NCBI GenBank assembly: GCA_963664245.1
Contig: OY760934.1
Span: 1,364,001 to 1,428,000, forward strand
Reading direction: 5' to 3'
DNA from: GCA-2711565 sp963664245
GTDB taxonomy: Bacteria; Bacteroidota; Bacteroidia; Bacteroidales; GCA-2711565
DNA: 64,000 nucleotides
Shown: positions 53,979 to 63,096 of the stretch, one piece after another
Layout of the letters: every line of letters starts with the position of its first letter
Position numbering within the stretch: position 1 is the first letter of the stretch
The notes under the pieces: model-generated
What the model was told of the DNA's origin: nothing
What the model saw: only the letters and a program-made list of their open reading frames with translations
Databases searched by the model: none
Made by a program: the position numbers and the translations under genes

Positions 53979-54905
53979 ATGAGAAAAATAATATACTTAC
54001 TGATTCCCGTACTTTTTGCCTCGTGCAATTCTCTTTTTAATAATGATTCGATGAAATTCACTTTAGAAGTTGAAAATATTGATCTGGATCGCATGGGGCT
54101 AAATGAGGTTGTTGACGGAGAAAATGTACTTGTTGATTCGATATACAGGAAACAATGGATGCACGGAAACGAGTTTGAGATAGAAAAACCCGGAAAATAT
54201 TTTTTGGGCATTGACCAATTGCGAGGCATCCCATTTTACATGGAAAAAGGTTTTCGTTTAAAAATATTTATCAATGGTGTAAACCGTTTTTATTATGAAG
54301 GAAAAGGTGCTGATAAAAATGAGTATCTTTTACGACAAAGTTATCATCCGTTAATAAAAACCGAGGAAAAAATATTTAGTGCCGAACCAAAAAAGTTTAT
54401 TGCAAGCCTAAATAAAGTCTTTAACACTTTTAAGCAATTGTTTGACAAAAATAAAACCGAAGACGAGTTCTGGAAAGAAGCCAAAGCAACCCAGTTTTTA
54501 ATGAAAAAAACAGCCTTGTTAAAATATCCCGAACTGTACCAATATTATAACCAAAAAGAGATTGTGCTTCCATCAAATTTTTATACTGATTTTGCAAAAA
54601 CCAATTTCAACGATGAAAAATTCATTATTGCCGATCAGGATGTTTTGATGGACTTCATTTGGCAGTATGGTAAATACTTGTTCAATAAATACAATAAAGA
54701 GAATAAAACATACACTAAGGCAGCGCAGATTAACAAAACATTTGAGCTGATTCACAACTACTTCAAAAACGAGAAGCTTTGTGATAAAATGATGTATTTG
54801 TATTCAGCAACAGCAATAAACGAACTTACTTCAGAAGATATTAATGAAGGCATATCTTATTATGTAGATTATTCGAGAAATAAACAAGAAAACGAAACAG
54901 AATAG
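53979..54905 (+). CDS. Lipoprotein with DUF4369-like N-terminal domain, no thioredoxin domain
   Basis: 308 residues. Lipoprotein signal MRKIIYLLIPVLFASC (Cys16). Residues ~20-110 look like the beta domain at the front of TlpA-like proteins (VDSIYRKQWMHGNEFEIEKPGKYFLGI, then a strand pair with GFRLKIFINGVNRFYYEGKG), and ~115-300 form the helical middle (QSYHPLIKTEEKIFSAEPKKFIASLNKVF). The thioredoxin domain that normally comes next is missing: the chain stops at KQENETE with no sign of a frameshift or CxxC. It may be a shortened relative with only a binding role. Flanked by terminators on both sides, so it is a single-gene unit. Confidence 0.65.
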   Translation: MRKIIYLLIPVLFASCNSLFNNDSMKFTLEVENIDLDRMGLNEVVDGENVLVDSIYRKQWMHGNEFEIEKPGKYFLGIDQLRGIPFYMEKGFRLKIFINGVNRFYYEGKGADKNEYLLRQSYHPLIKTEEKIFSAEPKKFIASLNKVFNTFKQLFDKNKTEDEFWKEAKATQFLMKKTALLKYPELYQYYNQKEIVLPSNFYTDFAKTNFNDEKFIIADQDVLMDFIWQYGKYLFNKYNKENKTYTKAAQINKTFELIHNYFKNEKLCDKMMYLYSATAINELTSEDINEGISYYVDYSRNKQENETE

Positions 54906-54924
54906 GCACCGAAACCCGGTGCCT
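54904..54924 (+). terminator. Terminator after the DUF4369-like lipoprotein gene
   Basis: AGGCACC (54904-54910), 7-base loop, GGTGCCT (54918-54924), followed by a T-rich run. The stem overlaps the stop codon of the gene. Confidence 0.85.
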
Positions 54925-54950
54925 TTACCTTTTCTTTAGCAGATGAGTTT

Positions 54951-54979
54951 TTGTCGCTTATAATTTTTTCTTACATTTA
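54951..54979 (+). promoter_or_regulatory. Promoter of the cassette B ECF sigma gene
   Basis: TTG (54951-54953), 18-base spacer, TACATTTA (54972-54979), a seven-of-eight match to TAnnTTTG. It is 29 bases before the ATG at 55009. Confidence 0.55.
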
Positions 54980-55008
54980 AGATTATTTTCGATGCACGTA
55001 TTCAGTAT

Positions 55009-55569
55009 ATGACGCTTAAGGACAAACAAATCTTAATCAATGAGGGGGAGAAAACATATTCCTTCAATACTTGTTTTGTAGAAATGTTTCCGGCTTTATG
55101 TAGTTTTGCTGAAAAATATTTGGACGATGGGGAACTCGCCAAAGATATTGTTCAAGATATTTTCACTAAATTGTGGGATAGATTTGAAGAATTCGATTCA
55201 GATATAAGAATTAAAACATATTTATACCGTTCTATAAGAAACACATCAATTAATCATCTTAAGCATTTAAAAGTTGAGGATAAGTATAACAAACGAAAAT
55301 CTGATGAACTTGATTCTGAAAAAAGTTTCTTGAGCGACATCCTTGAAAAAGAGACCCATCGTATAATTTATCAGGCTATCGAAGAATTACCTGGAAAACA
55401 AAAAGAAATTGTGTACAAAAGCATTTGGGGCTTATCTAATGCCGAAATTGCGGAAGAAATGCACGTTTCCATAAACACCATAAAAACCCAAAAAGCCAGG
55501 GCTTACAAACAATTGCGCCACAAATTGCAAAACATTTATTCCGTTCTAAATTTATTATTGCTGAATTAA
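55009..55569 (+). CDS. ECF RNA polymerase sigma factor (cassette B)
   Basis: 186 residues. Region 2: AEKYLDDGELAKDIVQDIFTKLWDRF; region 4: LPGKQKEIVYKSIWGLSNAEIAEEMHVSINTIKTQKARAYKQL. It is not a close relative of the cassette A sigma even though the transporters of both cassettes are nearly the same. FecR follows after 97 bases. Confidence 0.95.
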   Translation: MTLKDKQILINEGEKTYSFNTCFVEMFPALCSFAEKYLDDGELAKDIVQDIFTKLWDRFEEFDSDIRIKTYLYRSIRNTSINHLKHLKVEDKYNKRKSDELDSEKSFLSDILEKETHRIIYQAIEELPGKQKEIVYKSIWGLSNAEIAEEMHVSINTIKTQKARAYKQLRHKLQNIYSVLNLLLLN

Positions 55570-55666
55570 TTTCAGTTCCTTGTCATTCCTTTTTATAATC
55601 TTCTTGTTAGTAGAGTAAATCAAAGCAACTAACTTTCTTGGTTAATGCTTAAAAATATTTCAAATT

Positions 55667-56854
55667 TTGAAAAATACGATTTACATATCTAAACTAATAG
55701 CCGGGTATTACGCACAAACCCTGACTAAAGAAGAGACCAAAGAACTCAACGAATGGCTCGAAAGCGACAAATCCCATCCCAAACTACTCCAGAAAATTCT
55801 TAACGAAAAAGCCATCGCAAATAGCGTTAAAAGTTTTCAGCGGTATCATGCAGAAATTGAACCCGGTTTATACCGTTTACACAAAGAGATTCAATCAAAA
55901 GCAAAAGTTAAGCACATCCGGCTTAAACAGGTATTGAAATACGCTGCAATTCTTTTAGTTCCGCTAGTAATGGGTGCCTATATTTTATTTATGAACCCTT
56001 TTAACATCCTTCAAAAAGAACAGCTAGCAGTAAAACACGGTATAAAAAAAGCGCAACTGGTAGTTTCCCCTGATTTGGTTTATGACTTAAAAACACAAAA
56101 AGAAATCAGAAGCAATAATACCGCCATTAATATTGAAAACAATGGACAAAAGCTTATCTATAAAGAAAACGCGGAGTTCAAACAAAAAACAAAAAAAGAA
56201 GAAACCCACAGCTTGATTGTCCCCAGAGGAGGAGAATGGGACCTGATATTATCTGACGGTACAAAGGTTTGGCTGAATGCCGAAACCGAGCTTCGTTTTC
56301 CAGAACAATTTTTAACTAAAAGGCGCGTAGTTGAACTGGTTTACGGCGAAGCTTATTTTGAGGTTAATCATGACGAAGAACACCCTTTTATGGTTAAATC
56401 AAAAGAGGGGCTGGTTGAAGTTTTAGGAACCTCTTTCAATATTCGTTCTTACCTTGACGAAGAGCAAAATGTAACAACACTAGTTGAGGGGCGTGTAAAG
56501 CTTTCGCCCATCCTTGATCCTTCTGCTGAGTTGGTTCTTATACCAGGCGATCAGGCTGTCATTAGCGAAAAAGACAATATTGTTAAGATCCGGAAAGTAA
56601 GAACCGGCTATTATACGGCCTGGAAAGATAAACGCTTTGAATTTAATAACGAACCACTGGAATATGTCATGGGAAATATTGCCCGCTGGTACGATGTAAA
56701 AATAATCTATAAAGACGAGGAAGCTAGGAACTATCGTTTTTCGGCCCGCTTGAACAGGTACGATAATATAGAATCCATCATTGAGAAAATTGAATTAACA
56801 CAAAAAGTAAAAATTGAAATTACTCATAAAGGGCTGGAGGTTTCTAACTATTAA
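55667..56854 (+). CDS. FecR-type sigma regulator (cassette B), TTG start
   Basis: 395 residues. No ATG is available: the frame is closed by TAA at 55643-55645, and the TTG at 55667 is the best start (TTG-AAA-AAT, then TIYISKLIAGYYAQTLTKEE, a normal FecR N terminus). Membrane helix at ~88-110 (VLKYAAILLVPLVMGAYILF), FecR domain (IVPRGGEWDLILSDGTKVW; VYGEAYFEVNHDEEHPF; EVLGTSFNIRSY), and C-terminal domain with LEYVMGNIARWYDVKIIY. Weak TTG initiation might keep FecR level low relative to sigma. Confidence 0.9.
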   Translation: MKNTIYISKLIAGYYAQTLTKEETKELNEWLESDKSHPKLLQKILNEKAIANSVKSFQRYHAEIEPGLYRLHKEIQSKAKVKHIRLKQVLKYAAILLVPLVMGAYILFMNPFNILQKEQLAVKHGIKKAQLVVSPDLVYDLKTQKEIRSNNTAINIENNGQKLIYKENAEFKQKTKKEETHSLIVPRGGEWDLILSDGTKVWLNAETELRFPEQFLTKRRVVELVYGEAYFEVNHDEEHPFMVKSKEGLVEVLGTSFNIRSYLDEEQNVTTLVEGRVKLSPILDPSAELVLIPGDQAVISEKDNIVKIRKVRTGYYTAWKDKRFEFNNEPLEYVMGNIARWYDVKIIYKDEEARNYRFSARLNRYDNIESIIEKIELTQKVKIEITHKGLEVSNY

Positions 56855-56862
56855 ATGAAAGA

Positions 56863-56922
56863 AACAAATGAGGAATGCTCGAACATCCCTCATTTGTTAA
56901 AAAATATTCCCTAGGGGAATAT
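56863..56922 (+). promoter_or_regulatory. Two stem-loops between FecR and SusC (cassette B)
   Basis: AACAAATGAGG (56863-56873) and CCTCATTTGTT (56888-56898) form a perfect 11-base stem; ATATTCCC-TA-GGGGAATAT (56904-56922) is a second, tight palindrome. They fill the 97-base FecR-SusC gap and may act as attenuator or mRNA processing site. Confidence 0.6.
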
Positions 56923-56951
56923 CAATTGATTTATTAACTAATACCAAAATT

Positions 56952-59900
56952 ATGAAAAAAATGGTTACAAGTAAAGCTTTGTATCTTCAAAGTTGGCTGG
57001 TAAGGTATTTACGAATACCTAACAAATTTGTTTTATTATTTTTCTTGTGCTTGGGACTGGCATTTGCCGGCTATGCCCAGGAAAAAACAAAGTTCAAACT
57101 AAAAATGAAAAACGCCAGCGTACATGAAGTAATACAGGCTATTTCCGAACAAAGCAATTTTGAGTTTGTTTACAACAACGATGATCTTCAAAAATTACCC
57201 AAAGTTGATATAGATGTAACAGATGCACCTATTAAACAGGTATTGGATATTTGTTTCAAAAGTACCAATATGGAATACAAAATTGTTAATAAAGTAATTA
57301 TCATCTCTCCCAAACAAACTAATGAGCGAGTTAACAAGAAAAACCCTTCAAAAAATTTTGCAATAAGTATAAGCGGAAAGGTGGCCGATGAAGAAGGATT
57401 GCCTTTGCCGGGAAGCACGGTATTAATTAAAGGTACTACAAAGGGAACAACTACTGATGTTAATGGGAATTATGCTATTAAAGTTCCCAAAGGTTCTTTT
57501 TTAGTTTTTAGTTTTGTGGGCTTCCACAAACAAGAGGTTTCTGTTTCTTCTGAGAATACAGAGGTAAATGTGGTAATGGTGCAAAAGGCTGCAGAGTTGG
57601 GAGAGGTTGCGGTGTTTAGTACCGGTTATCAGCTAATTAAGCCTGAGCAAAGCACCGGAAGTGTTGCCACGATGCGAACAAAAGAATACGATAGCCGTAT
57701 CAACACCACTGATTTTTTAACCAGTCTCGAAAATCGCATTCCCGGTCTGCTCATTAACAATGATATTGAGTTTGATGGAAATAGTCTTTTCCAGATCCGG
57801 GGTATTTCTACCATAAGTGGGGGGAAAAAACCATTGATCGTGGTGGATGGTTACCCTACTGAGCTTTCATTGGATATGATTAATCCTAACGAAATCGAAT
57901 CTGTTACCGTATTAAAAGATGCCGCCGCCACAACTGTTTATGGCGTTCGTGCATCCAATGGTGTTATCGTCATTGAGCGGAAAAAAGCTAAGGCAGGCAA
58001 AGTAAACGTTAATTTTCGGGCTACGGCAGGCTTTACCCCAAAAGAAAATTATGACCGCTATCGTTGGGATAAGGATGCTTCCAATACGGTTATTAATTAT
58101 TTTCGGGCTTATAATGATGGTGAGATTCCCTCATATATATGGAATTTTTTTATGAATAATCCTGAGAGGGGTTGGATTTTTACTTATCCTGCCCCAGGAC
58201 TTATAATGGCACAACAGTCTGCTGGTGTGATTGATTCAGTACAGGCCGAACAACAATTCCGAGAATTAGGCTCTTACAACAACACCAACGATTATAGCCG
58301 TTTGTTTTTACGTACAGCCGTCACTCAAACCTATAACCTGGATGTTTCTGGTGGTAGTGAGAATGTACTTTATTCTGTCACGGCTAATTATACAGATCGA
58401 AATGCATCACAGATCAAAAATGACAATAGCAGTTTTAAACTTTCAGGACGTGCTACCATGAAGTTTTCTAAACGTTTTTCATTGGATTTGACCACCGATT
58501 TCCAGAGCTCAAAATCCAATTCGGCTCCCATCCCGGCTATTGACAATATCTATCCTTACGAACAGTTTCAGGATGAGGAAGGAAACCCGCTCCCTTTATT
58601 TAATGGCTCAAATGCAACCCCTTATTATAACGATGCGATGATGGCTCTGGGATTGCTGGATAATATGTACTATCCTTTGGTAGATATCAATGAGATTAGT
58701 AATAAAACCCATACTCTTAGTAATCGCATTACTACTAACTTCCACTATGATGTAGGAAATGGTTTTACCCTTAATTTCGGAGGCGTGTATGAAACCTCCC
58801 GCACAGATACAAAACATTTGGCCAGCGAAAATTCATCAGAGGTTCACCAGTATGTCAATTATTATACCGAAGATGATGGAAGTGGTGGATTTATTTATAA
58901 TATCCCGAAAGGAGATTACTTAAAACAAAGCAAAGCCAGTAGGGAAAGTTATACCCTGCGCGCCCAGTTGAACTATGATAAACAGATCAATGAAAATCAT
59001 TCACTCAATGTAATATTAGGCGGAGAAGTCAGGGATGTGCTTGACAAGTCAAACTCTGAAGCTTATTTCGGTTACAATGACCAGACTTTATTACACCAAG
59101 CTGTTGATTATACTTTATTTTCATTTGGCACTTATCTCTCAAAATATGCACGATTAAACCCCTCATTATCATACGATAATTTATTCAGTCAAGAATATAA
59201 TGATGACCGTTATGTTTCCATTTATTCAAACATAGTATACGCTTATAAAGGAAAATACTCCCTTACGGGAAGTATCCGTATCGACCAGTCCAATTTATTT
59301 GGGAGCGATCCCAAATACAAATATAAACCCTTATGGTCGGTAGGGGCTGCCTGGAATATCCACAAAGAAAAGTTTATGCAGGAAATAGATTGGATAAAAT
59401 CCTTAAAGCTTCGGATGGCGTATGGGTTTAACGGCAATGTGGCCAAAAATGTCTTACCACAAGTAATTACTGATGCTGCTATTAATAATTTACACTCGAT
59501 ACGTCTTCCTATGCTCCAGCTTCTATCTTTGGCTAATAGCGGGCTACGCTGGGAACAAACCCGTAACTTCAATATAGGTCTGGACTATACTATCTTTAAA
59601 AATATTAGCGGTAGTATTGATTACTACAGTAGAAAAAGCACAGATTTGCTGGCAATTAACCCGATTGATTATACAAAAGGGGGAGGGTTTGCAAAAATAA
59701 ATATGGCTTCTGTTCGCAACAGTGGATTAGAGATCAGCTTGCATGCCGACTGGATTACCCTCCAACATTTTAACTGGAACACCGGCCTTATTTTCTCCCA
59801 TAATAATAGTAAAGTATTGGATGTATATTATACTGGACGGGATTTAAGTAGAGATTACATAAATGGGAGCTATGCCAATTACCTAGATGGTTATGCCGTC

Positions 59901-60500
59901 GGGGCTTTGTTTAACTACCGCTATGCAGGTTTGGATTCCGAAGGAGGCGTTTTAATTTACAATCAAAATGGTGAGCCTGAAAAGTATGAATATTCACTTG
60001 ACAAAACATATCTTGATTATGCAGGCAGCTCTATCCCATCTTTTAACGTCGGTTTAAGTAACCGGTTGGATATCGGGAACTTTTATGTGTATTGCATGGT
60101 CAACTTTTATGGGGGCTTTAAAGTAAGGGTGCCTGTGCCTAATGCAGGAGATATACGACCCTTGGAAGGAGCCGGTAATTTTTGGAGACAGGCTGGTGAT
60201 GAAAACAAGCCTGATGTATTACCATCATTGCTATATCCATTTGCCTCTAACTTAGCTTTCACTGACAAATACATCACTAATGGGGCTTATTTAACCTTGG
60301 GCGACCTTACGGTGGCTTATAGTTTTAGAGATAGTAAATGGGTGAAGAGAACTGGGATTTCTAATTTGGAAGTGAGAACGCAGGCTTCTAACCTGTTCAC
60401 AGTAGGGTTCAACAAATACAATTATAGTGTAGCCACGGGAAGTTACGCCAAACCTTACCTAACGCCTACTTATACCATTGGCCTTTATGTTAATTTTTAA
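56952..60500 (+). CDS. SusC/RagA TonB-dependent receptor with STN domain (cassette B)
   Basis: 1182 residues. Signal peptide to about 43 (FVLLFFLCLGLAFAGYAQ), STN domain ~45-120 (VHEVIQAISEQSNFEFVY; VNKVIIISP), carboxypeptidase-regulatory-like domain ~138-210 (GKVADEEGLPLPGSTVLIKG), plug ~215-345 (ELGEVAVFSTGYQLIKPEQS), barrel to the end (YTIGLYVNF). From the carboxypeptidase-like domain onward it is a close paralogue of the cassette A SusC, except in some extracellular stretches such as the one around residues 375-425. The STN domains of the two are unrelated at a glance. Confidence 0.95.
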   Translation: MKKMVTSKALYLQSWLVRYLRIPNKFVLLFFLCLGLAFAGYAQEKTKFKLKMKNASVHEVIQAISEQSNFEFVYNNDDLQKLPKVDIDVTDAPIKQVLDICFKSTNMEYKIVNKVIIISPKQTNERVNKKNPSKNFAISISGKVADEEGLPLPGSTVLIKGTTKGTTTDVNGNYAIKVPKGSFLVFSFVGFHKQEVSVSSENTEVNVVMVQKAAELGEVAVFSTGYQLIKPEQSTGSVATMRTKEYDSRINTTDFLTSLENRIPGLLINNDIEFDGNSLFQIRGISTISGGKKPLIVVDGYPTELSLDMINPNEIESVTVLKDAAATTVYGVRASNGVIVIERKKAKAGKVNVNFRATAGFTPKENYDRYRWDKDASNTVINYFRAYNDGEIPSYIWNFFMNNPERGWIFTYPAPGLIMAQQSAGVIDSVQAEQQFRELGSYNNTNDYSRLFLRTAVTQTYNLDVSGGSENVLYSVTANYTDRNASQIKNDNSSFKLSGRATMKFSKRFSLDLTTDFQSSKSNSAPIPAIDNIYPYEQFQDEEGNPLPLFNGSNATPYYNDAMMALGLLDNMYYPLVDINEISNKTHTLSNRITTNFHYDVGNGFTLNFGGVYETSRTDTKHLASENSSEVHQYVNYYTEDDGSGGFIYNIPKGDYLKQSKASRESYTLRAQLNYDKQINENHSLNVILGGEVRDVLDKSNSEAYFGYNDQTLLHQAVDYTLFSFGTYLSKYARLNPSLSYDNLFSQEYNDDRYVSIYSNIVYAYKGKYSLTGSIRIDQSNLFGSDPKYKYKPLWSVGAAWNIHKEKFMQEIDWIKSLKLRMAYGFNGNVAKNVLPQVITDAAINNLHSIRLPMLQLLSLANSGLRWEQTRNFNIGLDYTIFKNISGSIDYYSRKSTDLLAINPIDYTKGGGFAKINMASVRNSGLEISLHADWITLQHFNWNTGLIFSHNNSKVLDVYYTGRDLSRDYINGSYANYLDGYAVGALFNYRYAGLDSEGGVLIYNQNGEPEKYEYSLDKTYLDYAGSSIPSFNVGLSNRLDIGNFYVYCMVNFYGGFKVRVPVPNAGDIRPLEGAGNFWRQAGDENKPDVLPSLLYPFASNLAFTDKYITNGAYLTLGDLTVAYSFRDSKWVKRTGISNLEVRTQASNLFTVGFNKYNYSVATGSYAKPYLTPTYTIGLYVNF

Positions 60501-60511
60501 TTTTTGTAAAA

Positions 60512-61960
60512 ATGAAAAAATCAAGAACAATGAAAAAAAATATATATCAATACGCCGTAATAGCTTTATCTTTTGCATTTGTATTGATTTCCTGTGACAA
60601 CTACCTTGATGTGCAGCCTAAGGGAGTAAGATTATTAGAAACGGTAATGGATCATGACCAATGGTTGAACTATACCTATCTGGAAGCATCCTATGCAAGG
60701 GAAATAAACTTGCTAGCAGATAATGTGGATGATCCAACTATTCAAAACTTGACTACAAGTGGTAGTACCAACAGGGTGTACAGCTGGCAACAGCAATTTT
60801 CAGATGATGTAAAGGATTCGCCTTTGATATGGGCAAATCATTATCAGTGTATTTATTATTTTAATACAGTATTGCAAGAAATCGATGATGCCACGGAAGG
60901 CAGGGAAGAAGAAAAAGCAAGCCTAAAAGCAGAAGCACTGTTGGGCAGGGCTTTTGAATACCTTTACCTTGCAAACCTCTACGGGAAGCAATATGATTCG
61001 AATACAGCCAATGAAGATTTGGCAGTACCTTTTGTAACTTCTAATGATTTAGAAGACAATGTACCCGATCGTAGCACGGTACAGGAAATATATGATTACA
61101 TTATTGCAGATATCACTGCAGCCATTCCTGATCTTCCGGAGGATAACAGCCAAAATCGTTTTCGTGGCAGTGTAGCCGCGGCATACAGTATACTGGCCAG
61201 GACTTATCTGTACATGGGGGATTATACAAAAGCGGCCCAGAATGCCCAACTGGCACTGGATAATGGACCAAATACCATATTGGATTATTCTACTATGGAC
61301 AATGAAAGCGATATACCTGAATTATTGAGAAGGGCGGATGCCATTTATGCACGGTTTAGTACTAACCACTACCAAGAAGAAACCCCAACAATTGCTTTTT
61401 TGCAATCTTTTGATTCAACAGATCTGCGTTTAAAATTCTATTATAACAATCTTGGAGGCTATAGTTTCACAACGAGAGGAATTACACGATACTCACCGGG
61501 AGGTGTATCAGATGGTAACACTTTTGCTAATTGGGGTACTACCGTGGCCGAAATGCGTTTGATCCTTGCCGAAGCGGCTGTCCGGGCAAATGAGTTGGAA
61601 AGGGCCTGCGATGAACTGGATTCGTTGCGTAAAAAACGTTTCCCTAAATTTATAGTAGATAATACGGTAACACCACCAGATACCACTTTCAGGTATGAGA
61701 AATTTGAATCAACAAACCAGGAAGAAGTCTTACAAAAAGTATTGGCAGAAAGAACCTTTGAATTCCCTTATTGTGGCATGCGCTTTTTTGATATGAAGCG
61801 TTTGGATGCCGAGGGTCGTATGCCAGAAGTCAACAGGTATGACGGCGAGGGTAATGTAATTGCCACCCTATCCCCGGGCAGTAATAAATATACCCTGCAA
61901 ATACCGATACAGGTATTGTATTTCAACCCTGATTGGCCACAAAACCCGACGGATGAGTAA
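60512..61960 (+). CDS. SusD/RagB family lipoprotein (cassette B)
   Basis: 482 residues, lipobox LISC with Cys28 counting from the ATG at 60512 (Met7 would also serve), then DNYLDVQPKG. Shared with the cassette A SusD: the MKKSRTMK start, SLKAEALLGRAFEYLYLANLYG, FRGSVAAAYSILARTYLYMG and FPYCGMRFFDMKRLDAEGRM. Differences cluster at about 265-340 (SDIPELLRRADAIYARFSTNHY and following), a part likely to face the ligand. It follows SusC by 11 bases. Confidence 0.95.
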   Translation: MKKSRTMKKNIYQYAVIALSFAFVLISCDNYLDVQPKGVRLLETVMDHDQWLNYTYLEASYAREINLLADNVDDPTIQNLTTSGSTNRVYSWQQQFSDDVKDSPLIWANHYQCIYYFNTVLQEIDDATEGREEEKASLKAEALLGRAFEYLYLANLYGKQYDSNTANEDLAVPFVTSNDLEDNVPDRSTVQEIYDYIIADITAAIPDLPEDNSQNRFRGSVAAAYSILARTYLYMGDYTKAAQNAQLALDNGPNTILDYSTMDNESDIPELLRRADAIYARFSTNHYQEETPTIAFLQSFDSTDLRLKFYYNNLGGYSFTTRGITRYSPGGVSDGNTFANWGTTVAEMRLILAEAAVRANELERACDELDSLRKKRFPKFIVDNTVTPPDTTFRYEKFESTNQEEVLQKVLAERTFEFPYCGMRFFDMKRLDAEGRMPEVNRYDGEGNVIATLSPGSNKYTLQIPIQVLYFNPDWPQNPTDE

Positions 61961-61980
61961 GCAGAACATTTATTAGTTCA

Positions 61981-62014
61981 TTTTAGGGGGCTGTTTTAAG
62001 GCAGCCTCCTAAAA
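61981..62014 (+). terminator. Hairpin between SusD and the ABC operon (cassette B)
   Basis: A 13-base stem with one G-U pair (61981-61993 with 62002-62014) contains the same GGCTG/CAGCC core as the hairpin at this place in cassette A. Confidence 0.7.
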
Positions 62015-62103
62015 CAAAAAATACTTCATTTTTAAATTAATGAAAAAAACAGTGCTACTGTTCTTTAACGCCTAGGGTTTATGGCCAAAAACATCTTTTA
62101 CCC

Positions 62104-62113
62104 TGTCACCAAA
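62104..62113 (+). promoter_or_regulatory. TGTCACCAAA element before the ABC operon of cassette B
   Basis: Ends exactly 50 bases before the ATG at 62164, as in cassette A; the sequence between is also similar but more diverged (AACAG and AAGATTAA are shared). Candidate promoter or operator. Confidence 0.5.
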
Positions 62114-62163
62114 AAGAGTAATCAACAGAAATTTTTAACAAGATTAAAAGAAGGAAGAATATC

Positions 62164-63084
62164 ATGAAAGAAACATTAGTAAGCGTGGAAAACCTGTCGC
62201 ACCGTTACAGTGTCCAATGGGCGGTAAAGGATGTGAGTTTTGAGATACCCAGTAAAGGGATCTATGGCTTGCTTGGCTCCAACGGAGCGGGAAAATCCAC
62301 CACCATGAACATCATGAGCGGGGTTTTAAAACAGACCCATGGCAATGTATATATAAAAGGCATCAACTTATCAAAAAACCCTATTGAAGCCAAAAAACAG
62401 ATCGGGTTTTTACCTCAAAAACCACCATTGTATACCGATACAACGGTAGAAGAATATTTAACAAATTGTGCCTATTTACGCATGATCCCTGAAAAGGAAG
62501 TTAAAAAAGCGGTAGAGGAAGTGATGGAAAAATGTGCCATTACCCATTTTAAAAAACGTTTGATCCGGAACCTTTCGGGTGGTTACCAGCAACGGGTAGG
62601 GATCGCCCAGGCTATCATCCATAAACCTTCTTTTATTATTTTGGATGAACCCACCAATGGTTTGGACCCAAACCAGATTATAGAGGTCCGTGGTTTGATC
62701 AAAGAAATTGCCGAAGATCGGGCGGTATTGTTATCCACCCACATCCTTACCGAGGTCCATGCCATTTGTGACCAGATACTGATGATTGAGCATGGTAAAT
62801 TGGTTTTCTCCGGAAAAACCGAAGAATTTGACAATTACTTGAGCCCGAACAGCATTTTTGTCCGTTTATTGGAAATGCCCCCGGTAGATGATCTGATGAA
62901 GATAGAAGGTGTAGAGAGCGTGGAAGAACTGGGCGGGCCAAATTACAGGTTAATATTTGCTGACCTGAACGGAGCAACAGAGCGCATAGTTATGCAAAGT
63001 ATAAAAAACAACTGGCGCCTGGATGAAATCCGGGCAGAAAAGAATTCATTGAATGATGTGTTCTCGGCATTGTCGAAAAACTAA
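62164..63084 (+). CDS. ABC transporter ATPase, GldA-like (cassette B)
   Basis: 306 residues, all ABC motifs present (GSNGAGKST, FLPQKPP, LSGGYQQR, FIILDEP, STHIL). Of the two paralogues it is nearest the cassette A ATPase, sharing NCAYLRMIPEK, CAITHFKKRLIRN and the C-terminal NNWRLDEIRAEKNSLNDVF. It is followed after 12 bases by the permease. Confidence 0.93.
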   Translation: MKETLVSVENLSHRYSVQWAVKDVSFEIPSKGIYGLLGSNGAGKSTTMNIMSGVLKQTHGNVYIKGINLSKNPIEAKKQIGFLPQKPPLYTDTTVEEYLTNCAYLRMIPEKEVKKAVEEVMEKCAITHFKKRLIRNLSGGYQQRVGIAQAIIHKPSFIILDEPTNGLDPNQIIEVRGLIKEIAEDRAVLLSTHILTEVHAICDQILMIEHGKLVFSGKTEEFDNYLSPNSIFVRLLEMPPVDDLMKIEGVESVEELGGPNYRLIFADLNGATERIVMQSIKNNWRLDEIRAEKNSLNDVFSALSKN

Positions 63085-63096
63085 AAAGATAGAGAT

